DNA from: Aquicella lusitana
Lineage (GTDB): Bacteria; Pseudomonadota; Gammaproteobacteria; DSM-16500
DNA length: 64,000 nt
Direction of reading: 5' to 3'
Assembly: GCF_902459475.1 (NCBI RefSeq)
Contig: NZ_LR699114.1
Coordinates: 682,001 to 746,000 of the forward strand
The notes under the pieces were generated by a model. It saw only the letters and a program-made list of their open reading frames with translations. It had not been told where the DNA came from and did not search any database. The first letter of the stretch is position 1; each line of letters starts with the position of its first letter. Of the stretch, positions 46,115 through 54,999 are shown piece by piece. A program made the position numbers and the translations under genes.

Positions 46115-47299
46115 TTAACGCAGCGTTTTTTCAGTAAGCACCGCTTCATAAACCACCCGGTATTCTTTTGCGATATGTATCCAATCAAATTGCTTTACAG
46201 CTTTTTGATTGTTCTGGCCCATTACATGGCGCAGATTATCATCATAGAGTAGTGCATGCATTGCCTCTGTCCATGCGTGTTGGCTATCTGGTGTGACTAG
46301 GAGAGCTTGCATTCCACGCGACTGCAGGTAACGCGCTGCTGCAATGTCACTGGCAATCAGTGGCTTGCCTGCTGCCATTGCTTCCAGCTGCACAATACCA
46401 AAAGCTTCCTCGCAGGCCTGCGGCTGAGTGGCAAATAGCACTAGTTTGGCGTGTGAAAATAAGTCTTTTTTTGCCTGCGCGCGAATATAACCAGGAAAAA
46501 TAATGCTCTCGGAAGGGATGCTGCTCGTGTCCCTGAAATCCGTCAGGACATTAAAGCCATAGTTTCGTGCCTGTTGCTCAAGTTCTTTTTCAATTGATCC
46601 TGTCCCTGCAATGACAAGCGAAGTGCGAAAGCCTTTCTTACGTAACCCGGCGTAAGCATCAATGAGAAGAGGAAACCCTTTTTCGGGTTCAAGCCGGCCA
46701 ATAGCGAGCATGTAATCCTGTTCAGGCTGGTTTAACACCTTTTCCCAGGCAGCGACATCAATTCCATTATGGATGATTTGGCTTTTATGATTTGTGACGT
46801 GAATGCTATCAGAGGCTTCTTGCATGGCAGGCGCAAGGTGAGTAACAAAATTTGCTTTTTCCAAAACCTTCTTACAGCGCCGTTTAATATTGCCGCGTTG
46901 AATACGCTGCGAATTGACAGCAGAAATATCACTGTGACTGGTTACAATGTAGGGTATGCCGGTTTGTTTATGCGCATGCATGGCCATGAAACCTGCGCGG
47001 TAAGTGCCTTGGGCATGGATGAGATCAATTTTTTCTTTTTCGCATAGGCTAAGAAAAGGTTGCAGCTCTTTTTTGGAGATAAAAAACCGTGGCTTCAGGA
47101 AGGGGCCGGAAAAGTGGGGAATGTGATTTTCCAGTATTTCGGGTGAAGCCAGCCGATTTGGACCATCTTTGCTAGCACGAGTATAAATAATCACCTCTGC
47201 ATCATGAACCTTCAAGGCCAGGGGAAGATGGTGTAGAAATTCAGCTACACCGCCAAGCGTTGTATCTAAATAGCGATGGCACAGGAATAGGATGCGCAT
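46115..47299 (-). CDS. Glycosyltransferase, GT4 family
   Basis: A 394-residue GT-B-fold enzyme. The N-terminal domain has a GGVAEFLHHL acceptor-side motif; the C-terminal nucleotide-sugar domain shows AIGRLEPEKGFPLLIDAY and the E-x7-E signature in EEAFGIVQLEAMAAGKP. A role in cell-surface polysaccharide or LPS is likely, but sugar and acceptor are not readable. It is convergent with rsmI and divergent from rnpB. Confidence 0.88.
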   Translation of the reverse strand: MRILFLCHRYLDTTLGGVAEFLHHLPLALKVHDAEVIIYTRASKDGPNRLASPEILENHIPHFSGPFLKPRFFISKKELQPFLSLCEKEKIDLIHAQGTYRAGFMAMHAHKQTGIPYIVTSHSDISAVNSQRIQRGNIKRRCKKVLEKANFVTHLAPAMQEASDSIHVTNHKSQIIHNGIDVAAWEKVLNQPEQDYMLAIGRLEPEKGFPLLIDAYAGLRKKGFRTSLVIAGTGSIEKELEQQARNYGFNVLTDFRDTSSIPSESIIFPGYIRAQAKKDLFSHAKLVLFATQPQACEEAFGIVQLEAMAAGKPLIASDIAAARYLQSRGMQALLVTPDSQHAWTEAMHALLYDDNLRHVMGQNNQKAVKQFDWIHIAKEYRVVYEAVLTEKTLR

Positions 47300-47372
47300 A
47301 TATCGTACAGGGATTTTAAAATGGTTCCGAAATATAACATATTTTTTCTTGGCTTATGCTAAACTTTCTCAT

Positions 47373-47713
47373 GAGTCAGTCAGGCAGCCGCTCCGCGTGA
47401 GCGGGGAGGAAAGTCCGGGCTCCATAGGGTAAAGTGCCAGGTAACGCCTGGGAAGCGCGAGCTTACGGAAAGTGCCACAGAAAAGAAACCGCCCTGATTT
47501 GTTCAGGGTAAGGGTGAAAAGGTGCGGTAAGAGCGCACCGCGTAACTGGTAACAGCTTACGGCAAGGTAAACCCCACTTGGAGCAAGGCCAAATAGGAAC
47601 TCAATAGTGTGACCCGCACTGAGTTTGGGTAGGCTGCTTGAGGTGCCTGGTAACAGGCATCCCAGATAAATGACTGCCCTCGACAGAACCCGGCTTATCG
47701 ACTGACTCACCTT
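47373..47713 (+). ncRNA. rnpB: RNase P RNA (rnpB, type A)
   Basis: The RNA component of the tRNA 5' processing ribozyme, about 341 nt. Conserved cores are GAGGAAAGTCCGGGCTCCATAGGG near the 5' side and CGACAGAACCCGGCTTATCG near the 3' end. The P1 helix pairs GAGTCAGTC (47373-47381) with GACTGACTC (47700-47708). GGTAACGCCTGG, AAGGGTGAAA and GAGCAAGGCCAAATAGG are also in order. The P3 region is short compared with E. coli. A T-rich stretch follows. Confidence 0.96.
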
Positions 47714-47744
47714 ATTTTCAGTTGTATTTACTCAGGAGAGATAT

Positions 47745-48245
47745 ATGACATTTAAGCTTAACGAAGCCCCCAACCTTGCCCTTAGCAAAATCAGTTCACA
47801 TAAAACCACACGCAACTGCGGCACCTTTTGGTCGATTATGTGCTGTATTCCATCATTCGGCGGTTCAATTGGTGCGTGTGATGAGAGAAAAGATGCTGAG
47901 TTTAAAGGCTGCTATCCTCGCGCACTTTCTCCCCAGAAGAAAGGAGGGTTAACGGCGCTTATAGAAGCACTGAATGATCTTAGAATAACGGATTCTGAAC
48001 TAAAGAAAAAAGCTAATAAAGAAACTATCGTGGGCCAGGTTCAAGCGACCTTGAGCATTCTTAAAGAAGCGGCGACAAAAAATTACTTAACCGAAGGCTA
48101 TAAGCAAGCCGTTCAAGCCGCCTATGAGGAGCTATACACCAGAGCTTATCAAGAACAGGCCTTGAGAGATCGGATAAGTGAAAAAACACCTTTACTGACG
48201 GGCCATGATTATGAAAAGCCAAAGTACTTTACTATGAGCAAATAA
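47745..48245 (+). CDS. Unknown 166-residue protein
   Basis: A 166-residue protein with a good AGGAGAG ribosome site. There is a Cys-rich hydrophobic patch near the start (CGTFWSIMCCIPSFGGSIGAC) and a helical C-terminal half (GLTALIEALNDLRITDSELKKKAN). No recognised family. It follows rnpB and precedes the mraZ region. It could be an effector or a small structural protein. Confidence 0.55.
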   Translation: MTFKLNEAPNLALSKISSHKTTRNCGTFWSIMCCIPSFGGSIGACDERKDAEFKGCYPRALSPQKKGGLTALIEALNDLRITDSELKKKANKETIVGQVQATLSILKEAATKNYLTEGYKQAVQAAYEELYTRAYQEQALRDRISEKTPLLTGHDYEKPKYFTMSK

Positions 48246-48339
48246 TCTCTTAAGCCGCTTTTAGCGGGCTTCATATTCTCTTCAAGCGATTTAAAAAGAA
48301 GATCTCTCTTCCTGCTTATCGCTCCAAAATTGCCACTAA

Positions 48340-48389
48340 GTGGAATATAGTGGCAAAAAGTGTTGTATTGTGGAAATTTGTGGTATATT
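48340..48389. promoter_or_regulatory. Five 10-bp-periodic GTGG repeats, MraZ-type operator
   Basis: GTGG (GTGT in the third unit) starts exactly every 10 bp at 48340, 48350, 48360, 48370 and 48380. MraZ represses the dcw cluster by binding several direct repeats of TGGG with a 10-bp period. The period and location before mraZ match; the core sequence differs (GTGG for TGGG), which suggests a shifted specificity. Five in-phase units are more than the three or four usual. Confidence 0.7.
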
Positions 48390-48395
48390 TAGATT

Positions 48396-48456
48396 AACCC
48401 ACAAGGATGATTGGCTGCTGATGTGAGGGTTATTGGGAGATCTCCCTTGTGGGTTT
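48396..48456 (+). promoter_or_regulatory. Large hairpin leader before mraZ, possible attenuator
   Basis: AACCCACAAGG (48396-48406) is perfectly complementary to CCTTGTGGGTT (48445-48455), which is followed by TTCTC. Inside is a small GGGAGATCTCCC palindrome. The arrangement resembles a terminator in the mraZ leader, only 22 bp before the GTG start. It may limit read-through into the dcw cluster. Confidence 0.45.
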
Positions 48457-48477
48457 TCTCTCGAGGAGGATGATGCA

Positions 48478-48939
48478 GTGTTTCGCGGCATAAATGCGGT
48501 CAACATAGATGCGAAAGGCAGGATTGTGATGCCAACGCGTTACCGCGAGCGCCTGCAATTGGATAGCAAAAGTGCAGTGGTGTTGACAATTGATACGGAA
48601 GAGCGCTGCTTGTTGCTCTATCCGTTGCCGGAATGGGAGGGGATCGAGCAAAAATTAGCTAGTCTGCCAAGTTTTAACCCAGCGGCGCGCCGGATTCAGC
48701 GTTTGCTGATCGGCCATGCAACCGATGTGGAAATGGATAACCAGGGACGTATTCTTTTGCCGCCATTGTTACGTGACTATGCGGGTTTAAATAAACGGGC
48801 AGTTTTGGTAGGACAAGGAAAAAAATTTGAGCTGTGGGATGAAACGCATTGGGAAAAGAGCCGTGGACAATGGCTGGAAGAAGAGTCCAATACGGATGAA
48901 TCCACACTGCCTCAAGAGGTGAAGTCTATTTCGTTGTGA
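48478..48939 (+). CDS. mraZ: Transcriptional repressor MraZ
   Basis: A 153-residue AbrB-fold DNA-binding protein that starts the division and cell-wall cluster. The GTG at 48478 with GGAGGA upstream gives the canonical start MFRGINAVNIDAKGRIVMPTRY; a longer in-frame ATG at 48433 is rejected. The second swapped-hairpin motif is DNQGRILLPPLLRDYAGL. Upstream lie its putative 10-bp repeats, so autoregulation is likely. Confidence 0.95.
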   Translation: MFRGINAVNIDAKGRIVMPTRYRERLQLDSKSAVVLTIDTEERCLLLYPLPEWEGIEQKLASLPSFNPAARRIQRLLIGHATDVEMDNQGRILLPPLLRDYAGLNKRAVLVGQGKKFELWDETHWEKSRGQWLEEESNTDESTLPQEVKSISL

Positions 48940-48961
48940 TGCAGGGAGTTTACAAACTAAT

Positions 48962-49921
48962 ATGGCAGTTTGCCACATGAGCGAAATTTTTCACCAGCAT
49001 GTACCAGTTCTCTTACGAGAGGCTGTAGAAAATCTTATTGTTTCTCCTGATGGCGTTTATGTAGACGCAACCTTCGGGCGCGGCAGTCATTCACGCGCAA
49101 TCTTGGATCGTCTCAGTGCAAGCGGACGCCTGATTGCTTTTGACAAAGATCCAGAAGCGGTTGCGTACGCTAAACAGTATTTTTCCCACGATAAACGCTT
49201 TTCCATCTTTCATTCTTCTTTTGCTCGTCTTGAGATGTGCCTGAGTGGTATTGATGTGTTTGGCAAGGTGCAAGGCATCCTGTTTGATCTCGGGGTGTCA
49301 TCTCCGCAGTTGGATAATCCCGAGCGTGGATTCAGTTTTGCAAAAAGCGGAAAGCTGGATATGCGCATGAATACGACCCAGGGTACCGACGCTATGAGCT
49401 GGCTTGCTACCGTAGACGAAAAAACCTTGGCTGATGTGTTATGGAAATATGGCGAAGAAAAATTTTCTCGACGCATCGCACGCGCGATTGTCGCTGCACG
49501 CAATGAAGCGCCGATTACAACTACTACACAGCTTGCCGAAATCATTACACACGCAATGCCGGGTTTTAAAAAGCCAGGCGAGAAACATCCTGCTACGCGC
49601 AGCTTTCAGGCGATACGCATTTTTATCAACGAGGAATTAACCGAGATTGAAGAAGGCCTTGCGCAAGCGCTGGAGGCTTTAATGGTGGGCGGTCGTCTGG
49701 CAGTCATCAGCTTTCATTCGCTCGAAGATCGCATCGTCAAGGAATTTATCAGGGCGCACGAAAAAGGCCCTGAATTACCGCGCGGATTACCCATTAAAGG
49801 AGATCAATTCAATTCAAGACTAAAATCCAGAGGAAAACCGATTAAACCCAGTTCACAGGAAGTGAATGTTAATCCACGGGCACGCAGTGCCATCTTACGT
49901 ATAGCGGAGAAACTATCATGA
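48962..49921 (+). CDS. rsmH: 16S rRNA m4C1402 methyltransferase RsmH (MraW)
   Basis: A 319-residue SAM enzyme that N4-methylates C1402 in 16S rRNA, the same nucleotide targeted by RsmI in this window. Motifs: HVPVLLREAVENL, VDATFGRGSHSRAIL, DLGVSSPQLDNPERGFSF and the C-terminal LAVISFHSLEDRIVKEF. An alternative start at 48977 (MSEIF) would be closer to the family's length. The stop overlaps the ftsL ATG. Confidence 0.96.
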   Translation: MAVCHMSEIFHQHVPVLLREAVENLIVSPDGVYVDATFGRGSHSRAILDRLSASGRLIAFDKDPEAVAYAKQYFSHDKRFSIFHSSFARLEMCLSGIDVFGKVQGILFDLGVSSPQLDNPERGFSFAKSGKLDMRMNTTQGTDAMSWLATVDEKTLADVLWKYGEEKFSRRIARAIVAARNEAPITTTTQLAEIITHAMPGFKKPGEKHPATRSFQAIRIFINEELTEIEEGLAQALEALMVGGRLAVISFHSLEDRIVKEFIRAHEKGPELPRGLPIKGDQFNSRLKSRGKPIKPSSQEVNVNPRARSAILRIAEKLS

Positions 49922-50253
49922 ACGCGGCAGCACGCTTAGTTCATCAGGGAGCCTTAACCCGTCATCTGGTATTCACCTACTTGTTGACGCGGCGGCAAAT
50001 TGCCATGTTGATGTTGACATTAGCCGTGCTAATGTCAGCCTTGAGCATGATTTATGTTACGCATACGACGCGCGAAATGTATGCAAGCTATCAGCACAAT
50101 CTGGCCGAGCAAAACCGGCTGCATGTGCAACGCGGCCAGCTTTTGCTTGAACGAAGCACCTGGATGATGCAGGCGCGTATACAGAAAATGGCAGAAGAAA
50201 AACTGGGAATGGTGATACCCGATCATCATTCTGTACAGATTATTAGTGAATAA
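49918..50253 (+). CDS. ftsL: Cell division protein FtsL
   Basis: A 111-residue bitopic membrane protein: short cytoplasmic part, one span (about residues 27-50, IAMLMLTLAVLMSALSMIY) and a periplasmic leucine-zipper-like coiled coil (about 55-100). It forms the FtsQLB complex that activates FtsWI. The ATG overlaps the rsmH stop by 4 bp. Sequence conservation is low in this family; the call rests on topology and position. Confidence 0.88.
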   Translation: MNAAARLVHQGALTRHLVFTYLLTRRQIAMLMLTLAVLMSALSMIYVTHTTREMYASYQHNLAEQNRLHVQRGQLLLERSTWMMQARIQKMAEEKLGMVIPDHHSVQIISE

Positions 50254-50412
50254 ATTGTACTTCCGCTTGTCCTGATCTCGCCGGGCATTAAGCTACTCTG
50301 GTTTCCATTTTTTAACCCCATTTTTGTAGAGCTTCATCACCATAATGAACTAAATTATGATGAATTGACATATCGGAAAATCTCGATATAATATTTTCTT
50401 CTACAAGGAGAA

Positions 50413-51375
50413 ATGATGATGCGAACATTTACATTACTCTCCGGTGATCAAATACCGGCGATAGGGTTAGGCACATGGAAATCTTCCGAGGCAGAAGTCG
50501 GCCAAGCAGTTAAAATGGCGCTCGCTAGCGGCTATCAGCATATTGATTGTGCCGCTATTTATCTTAACGAAGGTGTCATCGGCCAAACGCTGGAAGAGAG
50601 CATCAAAAATAAAGTGATTTCCCGGGAAAAATTATGGGTCACTTCAAAATTATGGAACAGTTATCACGCGCCTGAAGATGTTGAACCTGCTTTGAAAGAA
50701 TCGTTGGGGCATTTACGTCTGGATTATCTGGATTTATATTTAATTCATTGGCCGGTAGCCTTTAAGCGCAAGATAGGGCTCAACATACCGGAAACAGGCG
50801 AAGATTTTCTTTCACTGGATGCGATACCGCTTGCGGATACGTGGCAGGCAATGGAAGCATTGGTGGACAAAGGATTGGTCAAAAATATTGGTGTTTCGAA
50901 TTTCTCAATCAGCAAGCTGCAAATGTTACTGAAACAAAGTAAATATAAACCCGCAGTCAATCAGGTCGAGTGTCATCCTTATCTCGCGCAAACGGAACTT
51001 ATGTCATTTTGCAGAGAACAAGGCATACATGTGACAGCCTATTCGCCATTAGGTTCAGGCGATAGACCAGACATGCTCAAGAAAACCGATGAGCCATCGT
51101 TATTGCAAAATCCTGTTATTGTAGAAATCGCCAAGACGCACCGTGCTACACCAGCGCAGATACTGATTGCATGGCAAGTGGTGCGGAAAAACTCCGTCAT
51201 TCCCAAATCTATACATGAGAAAAGGATTAAAGAGAACCTGGCAGCCCAGGATATCCAATTGTCTGAAGAGGACTTAAAACGAATTAACGCGCTTGATAAA
51301 AATTACCGTTTCTTAGACGGCAGCTTTTGGGAAATGAAACATTCTCCCTATAAGGCTGAGTCGTTCTGGGATTAA
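50413..51375 (+). CDS. Aldo/keto reductase inserted in the dcw cluster
   Basis: A 320-residue NADPH-dependent oxidoreductase. Motifs: GDQIPAIGLGTW, DCAAIYLNE (Asp plus Tyr), LIHWPVA, GVSNFS and WQVVRKNSVIPKS. The catalytic tetrad D-Y-K-H is in place. It resembles eukaryotic-type aldose/aldehyde reductases (the family also present in bacteria). It has its own AAGGAG ribosome site and 159-bp upstream gap, so it may be transcribed separately. Position between ftsL and ftsI is unusual. The following 110-178 bp hold no gene. Confidence 0.93.
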   Translation: MMMRTFTLLSGDQIPAIGLGTWKSSEAEVGQAVKMALASGYQHIDCAAIYLNEGVIGQTLEESIKNKVISREKLWVTSKLWNSYHAPEDVEPALKESLGHLRLDYLDLYLIHWPVAFKRKIGLNIPETGEDFLSLDAIPLADTWQAMEALVDKGLVKNIGVSNFSISKLQMLLKQSKYKPAVNQVECHPYLAQTELMSFCREQGIHVTAYSPLGSGDRPDMLKKTDEPSLLQNPVIVEIAKTHRATPAQILIAWQVVRKNSVIPKSIHEKRIKENLAAQDIQLSEEDLKRINALDKNYRFLDGSFWEMKHSPYKAESFWD

Positions 51376-51553
51376 ACTAATGACTAGCGACTGTTAATTT
51401 CGGATTCTTTTTTCTCCTCGTCATTGCTGTAATGGTGAAAAAAGCTCGCGCCAATCTCAAGCATTCATAAACGCCAAGCCAGCGTTGTATTGTTTTACTT
51501 TAACGTGTCTGCAGGTACACTGTATTCAATTTTCGTATGGCGCTATTGTTATC

Positions 51554-53251
51554 ATGAATCAAAAGCATCGCGTTTCATTTATCACATGGCGTTTCTACTT
51601 GGTGATATCGGTCATCGTTCTGGCTGTGCTGGGCCTTCTCTGGCGTGTTTTTGATCTGGCTGTGCTTGATCAACACTTTCTTCGCCATCAGGGAGACGAA
51701 AGGGTATTGCGTCTTGTTAGTACGCCTGCTTTCCGCGGCATGATACTGGACCGGAATAATTTTCCATTGGCGGTGAGCACAATTGTTTATTCCGTGTGGA
51801 TGAATCCACAGGAGTTTGAACCCTCTAAAGAAGAATTGGTTTCATTAAGTGCAGCGCTCGGTCTCAAGATCAAAGACATTGTCTCGCTGCGCGACCGCCA
51901 GCGCAAAAAGCGGCGTGAATTCGTTTATTTAAAACGTGCCCTTTCTCCGCAGGTAGCGAATGAAATCAAAGCGCTCGATATTCCCGGCGTGTATTTGCAG
52001 CAGGAATACCGGCGTTATTATCCGGAAGGTGAAGTGACTGCCCATGTGCTGGGATTTACTAATATTGATGATCAGGGTCAGGAAGGCCTTGAGCTCGGTT
52101 ATAATCAGTGGCTTTCTGGTGAACCAGGGAAAAAGTGGGTTATTAAGGACAGACTCGGCAGGATCATTGCGGATGTGCAGACTGTACAGGAGCAGAAACG
52201 CGGACATGATCTGGTATTGAGTATTGATAGGCGTATTCAATACTTGGCTTATCGCGAACTGCTGGCAGGCGTTATACGCAATGAGGCTGTATCCGGTTCT
52301 GTGATTGTGCTGGATGTAAAAACAGGCGAAATACTGGCGATGGTAAACCATCCTTCGTTTAATCCGAATAACCGTCCAGCGCGTATGAGCGATCGATTTC
52401 GTAATCGCGCTGTCACAGATTTATTTGAACCCGGCTCAACCGTGAAGGCTTTCAGCGTCGCTAGTGCACTGGATAGCGGTCATTACAAAACGGATACCGT
52501 CATCGATACCTCTCCCGGCTGGATGCGGGTGAGCCGTAATGTGGTGAAGGATCATAATAACAATGGTTCTTTAACTGTTACGCAGATTTTGCAGAAATCC
52601 AGTAATGTCGGGATTGCGAAACTGGTGCTGAGCTTGCCGCCTGATAACCTATGGTCGTTATTGCATAGCGTAGGTTTTGGCGAAATGACCGGCATCGGTT
52701 TTCCAGGCGAACAGAATGGCGTGCTGGTCAAACACAATCCCTGGGGAGCTTTTACGTTGGCGACGCTTGCGATTGGTTATGGTATGTCAACCACGGCATT
52801 ACAGTTAGCGCGTTCTTATGCCGTATTGGCAAACGAGGGCATTAAAAAGCCGGTTTCACTATTACGTATAGACAAGCCCGTCACAGGCGAACAGGTAATG
52901 AACCCGAAAGTAGTGAAAGAAGTGCTTGAGGCGCTTGAATCTGTCCTTGGGAAAGGAGGAACCGCCGAAGACGCGCGTGTGCCCGGATACCGTGTTGCGG
53001 GTAAAACAGGCACATCCAAAATAGCGGGGGAAGGAGGATACAAGGAAAAGCGTTATACTTCTTCTTTTGTGGGGATTGCTCCTCTTAGCAATCCACGGTT
53101 GGTCGTGGCGGTTGTCATTCATGACCCGCAGGGCAAGCACTACTATGGTGGCCAGGTGTCAGGGCCTGTGTTTGAAAAAATTATGGAAGGAGCTTTGCGT
53201 ATTTTGGATATCCCGCCTGATGCGCCTGAAAGCGCTCTTGCGACGGCCTAG
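51554..53251 (+). CDS. ftsI: Septal peptidoglycan transpeptidase FtsI (PBP3)
   Basis: A 565-residue class B penicillin-binding protein. The ATG at 51554 gives a short cytoplasmic part and one membrane span (YLVISVIVLAVLGLLWRVF); the frame is open further upstream without support. A dimerisation domain (residues about 60-200) precedes the transpeptidase domain. The active-site serine is in GSTVKA (near 294), with SSN and KTGTSK also present. It works with FtsW in septal synthesis. Confidence 0.97.
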   Translation: MNQKHRVSFITWRFYLVISVIVLAVLGLLWRVFDLAVLDQHFLRHQGDERVLRLVSTPAFRGMILDRNNFPLAVSTIVYSVWMNPQEFEPSKEELVSLSAALGLKIKDIVSLRDRQRKKRREFVYLKRALSPQVANEIKALDIPGVYLQQEYRRYYPEGEVTAHVLGFTNIDDQGQEGLELGYNQWLSGEPGKKWVIKDRLGRIIADVQTVQEQKRGHDLVLSIDRRIQYLAYRELLAGVIRNEAVSGSVIVLDVKTGEILAMVNHPSFNPNNRPARMSDRFRNRAVTDLFEPGSTVKAFSVASALDSGHYKTDTVIDTSPGWMRVSRNVVKDHNNNGSLTVTQILQKSSNVGIAKLVLSLPPDNLWSLLHSVGFGEMTGIGFPGEQNGVLVKHNPWGAFTLATLAIGYGMSTTALQLARSYAVLANEGIKKPVSLLRIDKPVTGEQVMNPKVVKEVLEALESVLGKGGTAEDARVPGYRVAGKTGTSKIAGEGGYKEKRYTSSFVGIAPLSNPRLVVAVVIHDPQGKHYYGGQVSGPVFEKIMEGALRILDIPPDAPESALATA

Positions 53252-53411
53252 AGGTCATTTTTCGCTTTTTACGTTATAATCAGCACCATTATTAACAAGC
53301 AGTTTTGCTCAACTTTTGCGGAGAGGAGTTTATCTGAATCACTGTCCACAGGTAGGTAAACAATTTTCGCAGGAGATAAACAAAGCTGCCTTTTCCCTGA
53401 CTAACTGACGC

Positions 53412-54899
53412 ATGCAGCTATCGTATTTGTTAAAAGATTTTATCACGCTCCCTGCTATGGCGGATCGTGACATTGCGCGCCTGACGCTGGACAGCCGTCG
53501 TGTCGGAGCGAATGATCTATTTCTCGCAGTGAAAGGTGTGCTCTGTGATGGTCGCCAATTCATCACAGAAGCTGTTCAAAAGGGCGCTGCTGCCGTGCTG
53601 CTTGAAACGGATAAAGCTGATGAAACTATTGCCTGGCAGGGCGGTGTGCCAATCATTCCCATCCAGCAGCTGCCGCACCAATTAGGCAAGCTGGCTGCGC
53701 GTTTTTATGATCAGCCGGCCGCGCATTTGCGCATGATAGGCGTGACGGGCACAAGCGGTAAAACCTCCTGCACGCATTTCATTGCACAGGTTATGCAATC
53801 GCTCCATATCCCCTGCGGCATCATTGGGACATTAGGCAGCGGATTTTATGGTGCGCTGGGCGAAACCGGCCTGACTACCCCGGATGCCATTAGCCTGCAG
53901 GCAACGCTGCATGATCTGTTAAGGCAGGGTGCGAGCACCATAGCGATGGAAGTCTCATCACACAGTATTGATCAGGGTCGGATAAATGCTGTTCCATTTG
54001 AGATAGGCATTTTTACCAATCTTACCCAGGATCATCTGGATTATCACGGCGATATGGCAGCTTATGCTGCTGTTAAACGGCGGTTTATAGCTGAATTTCC
54101 CTTGCAGCATGCAATTATTAACCTCGATGACCCTTACGGCCGCACATGGGCGAGTGATCTTGCCAAGCATCAATCTGTTTATGCTTATGCGACTGAAAAA
54201 CCACCTGCTTCAATGATGGGTGCGTTTCCTATTATTTATGCGCAAGCGATACAGCTATCCAAACAGGGGATAGTGTCCCGGCTCGCTACGCCGTGGGGCG
54301 AAGGAACCTTGTCGCTGCCCCTGGTGGGTAAGTTTAATTTGAGCAATGCCCTTGCCGTGCTGACTACGCTCTGCGTGTATGGCATTCCTTTCGATGAGGC
54401 GCTCAGGCAGTTGGCCCAACTAAAAACCGTACCTGGACGCATGCAAACCCTGGGCGGGAAAGGCCAGCCGCTCGTGGTAGTGGATTATGCGCATAAACCG
54501 GATGCGCTGGAAAAAGTGCTGCAGGTTTTGCGTGCGCATACTAACGGTAAATTAATTTGTGTTTTTGGCTGCGGAGGAGAGCGGGATCAGAGCAAGCGGC
54601 CGCTAATGGCGAAAATAACAGAAACGTTGGCGGACCAGGTGATCGTGACCAATGACAATCCGCGCCGTGAAAAACCGGAGGCGATCGCGGCTCAAATTAT
54701 GCAGGGTTTTTCCCGGCCTGAGCGCGTTCTCGTGGAGCTTGATCGTTCTAAAGCAATAAAGAACAGTATACAATGTGCATCAGCGGAAGACTGTATTTTG
54801 ATCGCAGGCAAAGGGGCTGAAAAATACCAGCAGGTGGGAGAAGAAAAAATCCCGTTTGATGATGTTGAACAAGCACTTATGTACTTGAACGGCGAGTAG
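53412..54899 (+). CDS. murE: UDP-MurNAc-L-Ala-D-Glu:meso-diaminopimelate ligase MurE
   Basis: A 495-residue Mur ligase adding the third amino acid of the stem. ATP loop GVTGTSGKTSCTHF; the DNPR motif in VIVTNDNPRREKP marks meso-diaminopimelate specificity (lysine-adding enzymes differ here). Length is normal. It is followed not by murF but by 100 bp and then mraY. Confidence 0.97.
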   Translation: MQLSYLLKDFITLPAMADRDIARLTLDSRRVGANDLFLAVKGVLCDGRQFITEAVQKGAAAVLLETDKADETIAWQGGVPIIPIQQLPHQLGKLAARFYDQPAAHLRMIGVTGTSGKTSCTHFIAQVMQSLHIPCGIIGTLGSGFYGALGETGLTTPDAISLQATLHDLLRQGASTIAMEVSSHSIDQGRINAVPFEIGIFTNLTQDHLDYHGDMAAYAAVKRRFIAEFPLQHAIINLDDPYGRTWASDLAKHQSVYAYATEKPPASMMGAFPIIYAQAIQLSKQGIVSRLATPWGEGTLSLPLVGKFNLSNALAVLTTLCVYGIPFDEALRQLAQLKTVPGRMQTLGGKGQPLVVVDYAHKPDALEKVLQVLRAHTNGKLICVFGCGGERDQSKRPLMAKITETLADQVIVTNDNPRREKPEAIAAQIMQGFSRPERVLVELDRSKAIKNSIQCASAEDCILIAGKGAEKYQQVGEEKIPFDDVEQALMYLNGE

Positions 54900-54999
54900 G
54901 CGGCTCTCTGCGTTGATGAATCTTTAAGCGTATTGCGCTGACGCAGGCAGCAAAGAAATAAACTCGACAGAGAATGAACGATCTAAGCGGAGATTTTGC

